A stretch of 40,037 nt of DNA, from NCBI GenBank assembly GCA_021851345.1, contig JAJZEQ010000219.1:1-40037 (forward strand), read 5' to 3'. Both the position numbers and the translations under genes were made by a program. Of the stretch, positions 1-7,402 are shown piece after piece; position 1 is the stretch's first letter, and each line of letters starts with the position of its first letter. The notes beneath the pieces are model-generated. The model did not search any database, was not told the DNA's origin, and was given only the letters and a program-made list of their open reading frames with translations. The stretch is from Pseudomonadota bacterium (GTDB taxonomy: Bacteria > Pseudomonadota > Gammaproteobacteria > Burkholderiales > Gallionellaceae).

Positions 1-336
1 CGGGGCCTTGAGCTCTTCCAGCGACAGAATCTTTGAAGGGATGGTGCGCATGACTGCGCCTGCGCCGCGATTCTGTATAAAGGCATTAACGCGAAAACGG
101 GCCAGCCCGGGAACCTCGAAAGAGAAATCGACTTCCTTGTTCTCCTCGTAGAATTTGCGCTGCTGGTCGTTCATGATGTCATACACCAGGCTATGCACTT
201 CCTTGTGTTCCATCGCGGGCAGGTTGATCCGGCGTATATCACCGTGCACGCGGATCATGGGAGGCAGGCCGGCGGAAAGATGCAAGTCGGACGCTTTGTT
301 TTTGACGCTGAAGGCAAGCAGTTCGGTGATATCCAT
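1..336 (-). CDS. pilT: Twitching motility ATPase PilT, N-terminal part (runs off the left edge)
   Basis: Reverse-strand translation from ATG at 336 reads MDITELLAFSVKNKASDLHLSAGLPPMIRVHGDIRRINLP..., a typical PilT N-terminus; divergent from the yggS-proC cluster as is common in proteobacteria. Confidence 0.9.
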   Translation of the reverse strand, partial: MDITELLAFSVKNKASDLHLSAGLPPMIRVHGDIRRINLPAMEHKEVHSLVYDIMNDQQRKFYEENKEVDFSFEVPGLARFRVNAFIQNRGAGAVMRTIPSKILSLEELKAP

Positions 337-420
337 TATAATCGTCCCGGTTTGATGTAGCGGCCCGGGCAGACAATCACCGGGCCGCGCGAATTAAAGT
401 GGTCTGCGACGCGCGAGATT

Positions 421-1122
421 ATGACAACAATCACTTCCAACTTGCAAGCAGTGCGCGACGCGATAGCGGCAGCTGCTGCCGAGGCGAGTCGCAAAACCAG
501 TGACATTCATTTGCTTGCCGTCAGCAAGACCTTTGCGGCAACGGCATTGCGCGAGGCATACCGCGCAGGGCAGACATGTTTTGCGGAAAGCTATGTGCAG
601 GAGGCGCTGGACAAGATCGCCGCGCTGAACGATATACCGATAGAATGGCACTATATCGGCCCGGTTCAAAGCAACAAGACCCGCACCATCGCGGAGAATT
701 TTGCCTGGGTACACAGCGTGGACAGACTGAAGATTGCCGAACGCCTGTCCGGGCAACGGCCTGCTCAACTTCCGCCGCTGCGAATATGCCTGCAGGTCAA
801 CATCAGCATGGAGGCCAGCAAAAGCGGTGTGGCTCCGGATGAACTCGATGCCTTGGCGCAGGCCGTCGCGCAACTGCCCGGCTTGAAATTGCGCGGCCTG
901 ATGGCGGTTCCCGCGCCCAGCGATGATGCTGTTGTCCAGCGCGCGCCCTTCGCGCAGTTGCGTGAAATGCGCGACCGGCTGAACCGGCAGGGCTTGCAGC
1001 TGGATACGCTGTCTATGGGCATGTCGCATGATTTTGCCGCCGCGATAGCCGAAGGTGCGACTATAGTGCGCATCGGCACGGCAATCTTTGGCGACCGGAT
1101 TTATTTGGGGGAAACACCATGA
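421..1122 (+). CDS. yggS: YggS family pyridoxal phosphate-binding protein (PLPBP/PROSC)
   Basis: LLAVSKTFAATALREAYRAGQTCFAESYVQEALDKI...IEWHYIGPVQSNKTR...LSMGMSHDFAAAIAEGATIVRIGTAIFG are YggS family motifs. Confidence 0.93.
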   Translation: MTTITSNLQAVRDAIAAAAAEASRKTSDIHLLAVSKTFAATALREAYRAGQTCFAESYVQEALDKIAALNDIPIEWHYIGPVQSNKTRTIAENFAWVHSVDRLKIAERLSGQRPAQLPPLRICLQVNISMEASKSGVAPDELDALAQAVAQLPGLKLRGLMAVPAPSDDAVVQRAPFAQLREMRDRLNRQGLQLDTLSMGMSHDFAAAIAEGATIVRIGTAIFGDRIYLGETP

Positions 1123-1928
1123 ATATTTGCTTCATCGGCGGCGGCAACATGGCGACCGCGTTGATCGGCGGCCTGCTCGGCAGGGGATTTTCTGCCGCCC
1201 AAATCAGCGTGGTGGAAATCAACGCGGAAAACCGTGACCGGCTGGGACGCGATTTTTCGGTGCATACATTTGCGGACATTGCCAAAGGAATTGCGGGCAG
1301 CGATATCATCGTCTTCGCCGTCAAGCCGCAACAATTGCGCGAAGTAGCACAACAACTTTCCGTATTATTGTCGGGGCAGCTGCTGATCTCCATCGCGGCA
1401 GGCATCCTGGCAGAGGATCTTGCGCGCTGGTCGAACAGCCTGGCGATAGTTCGCGCGATGCCCAACACGCCCGCACTGATCCAAAGCGGCATGACCGGTT
1501 TATACGCAATGCCCGCAGTCACTGCCGCGCAGCGCGAACAGGCGCAAAATATTTTATCTGCGGTCGGCGAGACTTTGTGGCTGCAGGACGAAGCCATGCT
1601 GGATGCCGTGACGGGAATTTCCGGCAGCGGCCCGGCGTACTTCTTCTATTTCATCGAGGCGCTCGAACAAGCCGGCAAGGAACTCGGCCTCCCCGTACAA
1701 ACCGCGCGCAAGCTTGCCCTGGAAACCGCCTTTGGCGCGGCCAGGCTGGCACGTGAAAGCACGGAGGGCCCGGCCACACTACGCGCCCGCGTCACGTCGA
1801 AGAACGGCACCACCGAACGCGCGCTGCTGAGCATGGAAACCAACCAGGTCAAACAGCACATCATCACCGCGGCAAAGGCTGCCGCAACCCGCTCGCGCGA
1901 AATGGGCGAAGAACTGGGGAAAGCATGA
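1119..1928 (+). CDS. proC: Pyrroline-5-carboxylate reductase
   Basis: N-terminal Rossmann motif FIGGGNMATALIGGLL and GISGSGPAYFFYFIEAL signature; 4-nt overlap with yggS. Confidence 0.95.
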   Translation: MNICFIGGGNMATALIGGLLGRGFSAAQISVVEINAENRDRLGRDFSVHTFADIAKGIAGSDIIVFAVKPQQLREVAQQLSVLLSGQLLISIAAGILAEDLARWSNSLAIVRAMPNTPALIQSGMTGLYAMPAVTAAQREQAQNILSAVGETLWLQDEAMLDAVTGISGSGPAYFFYFIEALEQAGKELGLPVQTARKLALETAFGAARLARESTEGPATLRARVTSKNGTTERALLSMETNQVKQHIITAAKAAATRSREMGEELGKA

Positions 1929-2494
1929 TGCTCAATCAAACCCTGCAATTTTTGCTTGATATCTTCGTGCAGGGATTCGCCGGTGTGCTGCTGTTCCGTT
2001 TTCTGCTGCAATGGCTGCGCGCCCCGATGCGCAATCCGGCCGGCGAATTCATCATGGCGGTCAGCAATTTTGCGGTGTTGCGCGCGCGCCGCTTCATCCC
2101 TCCGGTGTGGCGGCTGGATAGCGCCAGTTTCCTGCTTGCGCTGGTCGTGGAGTTCATCTATTCGGGCTTGACGCTGTGGCTGCAGGGCTATCCGTTCGTG
2201 CATTTCCCGCTGTTCGGGCTGTTGGCGTGGAGCGCGGTGAAACTCATCAAGATCAGTGTGTACCTGCTGATGAGCGCGATGGTGGCGCAGGCGATCCTGT
2301 CCTGGGTCAATCCCTACACCCCGCTGGCCCCGCTGCTTGCCGCAATCACCCAGCGCTTTTTGCGGCCGCTGCAGCGCATTGTCCCGCCGATCGGCAACGT
2401 GGATTTGTCATCGCTACTGCTTCTGGTGATCTGCCAGATCATACTGCTGGTACCCATGGCTATGCTGGAAAGCCTGGCAGTCCGGTTGCTTTGA
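1925..2494 (+). CDS. yggT: YggT family integral membrane protein
   Basis: Hydrophobic protein with a duplicated YggT-like repeat (FRFLLQWLRAPMRNPAGEF / AILSWVNPYTPLAPLLAAITQRFLRPLQRIVPPIGNVDLSSL), in the usual proC-yggT-yggU order. Confidence 0.9.
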   Translation: MMLNQTLQFLLDIFVQGFAGVLLFRFLLQWLRAPMRNPAGEFIMAVSNFAVLRARRFIPPVWRLDSASFLLALVVEFIYSGLTLWLQGYPFVHFPLFGLLAWSAVKLIKISVYLLMSAMVAQAILSWVNPYTPLAPLLAAITQRFLRPLQRIVPPIGNVDLSSLLLLVICQIILLVPMAMLESLAVRLL

Positions 2495-2787
2495 TGCAGC
2501 CTGCCTGGTATCGCCGCGACGGGGAAGCCATCACGCTGACGCTGCATGTCCATCCGGGCGCAAGGCACAGCGAAATTGTCGGACTGCACGGTGAGGCACT
2601 CAAGATAAAGCTGGCCGCGCCGCCTATCGAAGGTCGGGCCAATGCGGCGCTGCTGAAATTCATCGCAGAATTGTTCGGCGTTCCGCTGCGCAATGCCGAA
2701 CTCAGGCAGGGCGGGCAATCGCGGCACAAGGTGGTCAGGGTGACCGGCAGCAAAGTTGCGCCGGAAAGCCTGTTGGCAGAAAAATAA
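2494..2787 (+). CDS. yggU: DUF167 / YggU family protein
   Basis: MQPAWYRRDGEAITLTLHVHPGARHSEIVGLHGEALKIKLAAPPIEGRANAALLKFIAELFGVP...GSKVAP; ATG overlaps the yggT stop codon. Confidence 0.88.
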   Translation: MQPAWYRRDGEAITLTLHVHPGARHSEIVGLHGEALKIKLAAPPIEGRANAALLKFIAELFGVPLRNAELRQGGQSRHKVVRVTGSKVAPESLLAEK

Positions 2788-2813
2788 GAATTACCGCATA
2801 TCGGGAGGGCAGC

Positions 2814-3245
2814 ATGAAAGAAACCTTGAAGCCGGGTATCAGATACGAGCACAAGTTTGTGGTTCCCCGGTCAAAAACTGTTCCCGCGCTGTATCCGGAA
2901 TCGCCTGAGTTTGTGGCGATGCCGGAAGTATTTGCAACCGGTTTTCTGGTGGGCCTGCTCGAATGGGCCTGCATCAAGGCGATCAATCCTTATCTGGACT
3001 GGCCGCGGGAACAGACCGTTGGAACCCACATCAACGTCAGCCATGAGGCCGCTACGCCACCGGGCCTGGAGGTAACCGCATCGGTCGAATTGATTGCAGT
3101 CGAGGGGAAAAAACTTGCTTTCAAGGTGCAGGCGCACGATGGGGTGGACCTGATTTCAACAGGATTGCATGAACGCTACGTCATCAACAGGGAGAGATTC
3201 AGTGAAAAAGTTGGCGCGAAGCAAACAGCTGCAAGCAAGCGCTGA
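2814..3245 (+). CDS. Thioesterase family protein (hotdog fold, FlK-like)
   Basis: FATGFLVGLLEWACIKAINPYL...TVGTHINVSHEAATPPGLEVTASVELIAVEGKKLAFKVQAHDGVDLISTGLHERYVIN resembles fluoroacetyl-CoA-type thioesterases. Confidence 0.8.
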   Translation: MKETLKPGIRYEHKFVVPRSKTVPALYPESPEFVAMPEVFATGFLVGLLEWACIKAINPYLDWPREQTVGTHINVSHEAATPPGLEVTASVELIAVEGKKLAFKVQAHDGVDLISTGLHERYVINRERFSEKVGAKQTAASKR

Positions 3246-3375
3246 GCAAGTTTGTTCGTCGCAATAACCGTAGCCGGGACAGCATATCCCTGAAGCACAG
3301 GTTCGATAATTGGGTTCCTGCTTGCGGGCAATCCGGCCTTCCCTTGTCCATGCAGGTTTTCCTGCCTGAGCCGGG

Positions 3376-5082
3376 TTAAAACTCCTTCCAGTCACCGTCA
3401 CTGTCTGCGTTTGATTTTCTGGACAATCTGTTCTCCCCCCCCGGGGTACCTTCCTTTCTGGCCGGTGTTGGCGAAACAAGCCGCGAGGGGCGATGTGCAT
3501 TGCCTGGCTTCCCCGCGAAAGTAACCGCGGCTTGCGGCGAAATGGCGACGTTCTCTTTGTCCAGACTGAAAGCGCTGACCGCGTGGGTCAGTGCTTCAGC
3601 CTGCGCCAGCATGGATTCCGCAGCCGCGGCCGCCTGTTCCACCAGCGCGGCGTTCTGCTGCGTCATGTCGTCCATTTGCACAATCGCCTGATTGACTTCC
3701 TCTATGCCCGCGCTCTGCTCGCTCGAGGCCGCCGAGATCTCGGCCATGATGTCGGTCACCCGTTTCACCGCCATGACCACCTCGTTCATCGTGGCACCGG
3801 CCTGGCCCACCTGCCGGGAGCCGGTATCCACCTTGCCCACCGAGTCGTCGATCAGAACCTTGATCTCCTTGGCCGCTGCCGCCGAGCGCTGCGCCAGGTT
3901 GCGCACCTCGGATGCCACTACCGCGAAGCCGCGCCCCTGCTCTCCTGCGCGCGCCGCTTCCACGGCGGCATTCAGCGCCAGGATGTTGGTCTGGAAGGCA
4001 ATGCCTTCGATCACGCCTATGATGTCGGCGATCTTCTTCGAACTGGTGCTGATCAGGGCCATGGTGTCGACGACTTCGTTCACCGCCTTGCCGCCCTTGA
4101 TCGCGATATCCGAGGCGTTGACCGACAACTGCCTGGCCTGCTTGGCGTTTTCGGCGTTCTGCTTCACGGTCGAGGTCAGCTCTTCCATGCTGGAGGCGGT
4201 CTCTTCCAGGCTGGACGCCTGTTGTTCGGTGCGCTGCGACAGGTCGCTGTTGCCCGCAGCAATTTCCCGGGCGGCGGTGGTAATGGATTCGGTAGCGTAG
4301 CTCACTTCGCCGACGATACCGCCCAGGCTGGCATTCATGTCCTTCAACGCTTGCAGCAACTGGCCCGTCTCATCCCTGGACTTTACTTCGATAACATGGG
4401 TCAGGTTGCCTTTGGCGACCGAACCCGCCACCCTGGCCGCATCTTCCAGCGGACGGGTGATGCTGATCGTCGAGTACCGGGCGAACAACACGCTCAGCAC
4501 GATAGTCAATACACCGATAAAAATCGTTTCCGCCTGGCCGCTGTCGGCCGTCTTGTATACCGAACCGGAAGCTGCCTGTATTTCATCCCGAACTACCGCA
4601 AGCAACTCGTCGAATGCGAGACCGAGCGGCCTGTCCGCCCCCTTGATCCGCTGGTCGATTTCCTCGATAGACGCACCCGATGCTTTCATCTCAACGACTT
4701 TTTTCATCGCCGCACGGTATTCTTCGCTGGCAGTTTTTATATGCTGCAATGCCGATTTTTCGCGCTCGTTCATCTCTCCGTGATTAATGGCATAGCGGGC
4801 AGCATCCTGGTCTACCGCTGCCATCGCAGCTGCAAATTGCCGGTCATAATCCTGGCCGCGCAGCAGATAATCCTTGAACAGGTGAATCCCGTCGCCAAGA
4901 TCTTCCTTGCCTTTGTGAGCCGCAGTGTATTTCTCCAAAGATATGGATTGGAACTCCCCCCACCGGTTTGCCAGGTTTTTGTCAGCCAGATACGACACCA
5001 ATAGCTGTATGAATGTCAGCACGATGACAATGCCGAAAGTGATGGCCAGACGATGTCCGATTTTAAAGTTGGTCAATTTCAT
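3376..5082 (-). CDS. Methyl-accepting chemotaxis protein (4HB sensor, HAMP, MCP signalling domain)
   Basis: Signalling hairpin [50 protein letters not shown]; start assigned to [17 protein letters not shown] rather than the longer ORF start at 5163. Confidence 0.93.
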   Translation of the reverse strand: MKLTNFKIGHRLAITFGIVIVLTFIQLLVSYLADKNLANRWGEFQSISLEKYTAAHKGKEDLGDGIHLFKDYLLRGQDYDRQFAAAMAAVDQDAARYAINHGEMNEREKSALQHIKTASEEYRAAMKKVVEMKASGASIEEIDQRIKGADRPLGLAFDELLAVVRDEIQAASGSVYKTADSGQAETIFIGVLTIVLSVLFARYSTISITRPLEDAARVAGSVAKGNLTHVIEVKSRDETGQLLQALKDMNASLGGIVGEVSYATESITTAAREIAAGNSDLSQRTEQQASSLEETASSMEELTSTVKQNAENAKQARQLSVNASDIAIKGGKAVNEVVDTMALISTSSKKIADIIGVIEGIAFQTNILALNAAVEAARAGEQGRGFAVVASEVRNLAQRSAAAAKEIKVLIDDSVGKVDTGSRQVGQAGATMNEVVMAVKRVTDIMAEISAASSEQSAGIEEVNQAIVQMDDMTQQNAALVEQAAAAAESMLAQAEALTHAVSAFSLDKENVAISPQAAVTFAGKPGNAHRPSRLVSPTPARKEGTPGGENRLSRKSNADSDGDWKEF

Positions 5083-5294
5083 TCTTGCTCCATTATTTTG
5101 CCAGCCCGGGGAACTGCCACCCCGCCGATTTATTGAGGTTTTCATATTTGATGACAGTGACACATCTTTCTGAATGCAGTAAGGGGGAATTAAAAAACTG
5201 GCACGTCATTCCCGCGAATTCGGGAAATCCGGAGTGTCCCGTCTTTGCAACAAGGCTTCAGCTGCGAGCAATGGCACAAACACCTGTCATTGCG

Positions 5295-5461
5295 ATAACC
5301 AGCGACTTGCCGGCTTGCTGGCTTATAACCAACCACTTGGCAACCGTTTTGTGGTTGCTTAGTGGGATGGCTAGTTGTTTCACCAGTCGATTGGCTATAA
5401 CCAACCACTTGGCAACCGTCTTCTGGTTGCTTAGTGGGATGGCTAGTCGTTCCACCAGTAG
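5295..5461. repeat. Palindromic repeat array: one truncated unit plus two ~72-bp tandem units with a strong hairpin
   Basis: Units ATAACCAACCACTTGGCAACCG(TTTTGT/TCTTCT)GGTTGCTTAGTGGGATGGCTAGT(T/C)GTT(T/C)CACCAGT start at 5325 and 5397; hairpin CCACTTGGCAACC...GGTTGCTTAGTGG. Confidence 0.85.
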
Positions 5462-5499
5462 TTTCATCAGAAGGCGTAGCCGGCGCGGCAATCCAGAAC

Positions 5500-5630
5500 G
5501 CCCCGTCATTGCGAGGAGGCAAAGCCGACGTGGCAATCCAGATGGTTTAAAAAAGGCATCTTGGTCTTGCTGGATTGCTTCACTTCGTTCGCAATGACGG
5601 CACTTTGAGCCCCCGCACTTCGTTCGCAAT
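5500..5630. repeat. Interspersed inverted repeat of the type GTCATTGCGAGG..GCAATCCAG / CTGGATTGCTTCAC..GCAATGACGG
   Basis: Near-identical blocks also at about 35000..35200 and 36525..36665. Confidence 0.8.
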
Positions 5631-6057
5631 GACGGCAAGGGTGTCGTGAATTATGGAAGTATCAATAATGTGCGGAAACGCACAGATGCAAACGACAGGC
5701 TCCCATAAAGTTAAAGTAATTACATGCGGTGCTTTGGTGAATCAATGGCAACGTCTCGTTTCTTGTTTTGCAGACGTTGTTTTCGATCAGCACAATGAGA
5801 CAAGCAAACCTCAATAACTGCACGTTAAAAAGGTACTACTCATGCGGCATGATGGAGCTCAGGCAGAGAAGTTTTTGCGAATTCCGCATTATTAACTGCG
5901 CGGATGCGGGTAAATATTGCAGGCACCCGAGTATCAAATATACCGAAACAATAAATCCGGTATTAATTGAAATGAGTGAGCAAGAGCAGGCTATGGATTC
6001 GGCAGCAATAATGTAGCTGCCTGGCACTTCACATAAACTAAACCGTTAAGGCGCACC

Positions 6058-6363
6058 ATGGATCAAGCTGAACTTATTGAAAAAATTGCAAAGGAGTTGA
6101 GCATATCCAACGCTCAATCGCAGCGCTTGCTGAAGGCAACACTGCGGGAGATTCGTGACCTGCTCCGGGTCGGGCACGCGGTAACCATCCCGCACCTGGG
6201 CACCTTCGACACGGCGACGTACGAGGAGCACCGCGGTTATCGGCCAGTCACTCATGACTTTGCGATTTTCCCAAAACGGCGCGTGCCGGTGTTTCGCACA
6301 GGCACATTGCTGCGTGAAGAAGTTTACGATATCGAATCAAACGTAGCAGGTGCGCCGACATGA
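6058..6363 (+). CDS. HU/IHF family DNA-binding protein
   Basis: MDQAELIEKIAKELSISNAQSQRLLKATLREIRDLLRVGHAVTIPHLGTFDTATYEEHRGYRPVTHDFAIFPKRRVPVFRTGTLLREEV has HU/IHF fold spacing and the 'hLGTF' turn. Confidence 0.85.
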   Translation: MDQAELIEKIAKELSISNAQSQRLLKATLREIRDLLRVGHAVTIPHLGTFDTATYEEHRGYRPVTHDFAIFPKRRVPVFRTGTLLREEVYDIESNVAGAPT

Positions 6364-7241
6364 GCGACGACAACAAGATAGCGCTTCACACCTTTGCGGA
6401 GCTGGTGGCCAGGCGAGCCAAGGTCAGCAGTGTCGAAACAGACACCTTTATCCACAAATTCGCGAAAAGCATAAGTGAAGAATTGGAGAAGGGCGGCGAC
6501 ATTCATCTGTATCACTTTGGCCGTTTCCATACGACCCATGTCAATCAACAGGCGGGGCACAATCCCAACTCCGGCGCACCTTTAACAATTCCCGAGCACT
6601 CGCGTGTCCACTTTCATCCCTACGGCGCATTGCGCTTGGCTGTCAACGCTCCTTTCAGTCAGCTGCGAATCAGGGAACTCACTCCGGACAAAACAGAATG
6701 GCGTACCAGATCCGGCTTCTGGATCTTGCTGGCGCTGCTTGTATTGCTGCTGATCGTGCTTGGCATCAGGGCCATGCGTGGAATATCCACTCAGGATTCG
6801 TCCGAAGTATCGCGCGAGATGTCATCGGATAAAGCCGTAGTAGTGCACACCGACCAAACTCCCGATACCGGCACGCCCGCCCCGGTTGCTCCCGTAGAGG
6901 CGAAAGCCACCTTAACGGCAATCGCTGCGGCGACAGGGGTTGTCGTGTCACCCGGTGATACCTTGTGGGCGATTGCCGCGAGCAGATTGGGCGATCCCTA
7001 TTGGTGGCCAGTTATCTATGCGGAAAACAGACCAGAGTTGTCCCACCGAAACCCGGATCTGATTGATAGCGGGATCACACTGCGGATACCTGCTCTGGCT
7101 GGTAGCGTGAACAGTCCCAATGTCGCGGACCTTCGTCTGAAAACGAACGCTTACCAGATGGTGGCCGACGATTACCGGAAAATCGGCAATCCTCGAGCCG
7201 CAGCGTATGAGAAGGAAGCAGCCCGCTTGCCTAAAGAATAA
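6360..7241 (+). CDS. HU/IHF-like domain + single transmembrane helix + LysM domain fusion protein
   Basis: N-term LHTFAELVARRAKVSSVETDTFIHKFAKSISEELEKGGDIHLYHFGRFHTTHVNQQAGHNPNSGAPLTIPEHSRVHFHPYGALRLAVN (HU-like); TM FWILLALLVLLLIVLGIRAM; C-term VVSPGDTLWAIAASRLGDPYWWPVIYAENRPELSHRNPDLIDSGITLRIP (LysM). ATGA overlap with the upstream HU gene. Confidence 0.88.
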   Translation: MSDDNKIALHTFAELVARRAKVSSVETDTFIHKFAKSISEELEKGGDIHLYHFGRFHTTHVNQQAGHNPNSGAPLTIPEHSRVHFHPYGALRLAVNAPFSQLRIRELTPDKTEWRTRSGFWILLALLVLLLIVLGIRAMRGISTQDSSEVSREMSSDKAVVVHTDQTPDTGTPAPVAPVEAKATLTAIAAATGVVVSPGDTLWAIAASRLGDPYWWPVIYAENRPELSHRNPDLIDSGITLRIPALAGSVNSPNVADLRLKTNAYQMVADDYRKIGNPRAAAYEKEAARLPKE

Positions 7242-7402
7242 TCGGATAGCGTAGATCAGCCTTGTGATTGCATCCCTCATTAAACTGTCATCCCGGCGAA
7301 CTGATTGCGTATGGCAATTCATCGGCCATACCGGTCATCAAGAACTTGGGCAACAAAGGCCGCTTTACACAGTTTCGGTCCCGATCTCGGCCAATGCCGA
7401 CG

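Larger units (their letters stand above)
5131..5667 (+). mobile_element. MITE-like non-autonomous element, copy 1, with imperfect ~27-bp terminal inverted repeats and nested internal palindromes
   Basis: Left end TATTGAGGTTTTCATATTTGATGACAG; reverse complement of right end TATTGATACTTCCATAATTCACGACAC. Both ends recur at 34860..35223 and, inverted, at 36488..36751. No transposase ORF. Confidence 0.65.

Noticed and set aside
3493-5004. 503-aa plus-strand ORF antisense to the MCP gene
   Set aside because: Shadow ORF in high-GC coding DNA; the minus strand encodes a clear methyl-accepting chemotaxis protein and the plus-strand translation has no recognisable domain.
5295-5461. Possible CRISPR array from the regularly spaced repeats
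   Set aside because: Only about two full units of ~72 bp in direct tandem, no unique spacers, no cas genes; each unit is a palindromic repeat and related sequence occurs inside an ORF.
5085-5638. Overlapping ORFs (170 aa plus, 110 aa and 126 aa minus) in the repeat region
   Set aside because: They are translations of the dispersed repeats and hairpin array, with no independent coding evidence.
5768-6016. 82-aa ORF upstream of the HU gene
   Set aside because: AT-rich, no clear RBS and no recognisable domain; more likely the promoter region of the HU module.
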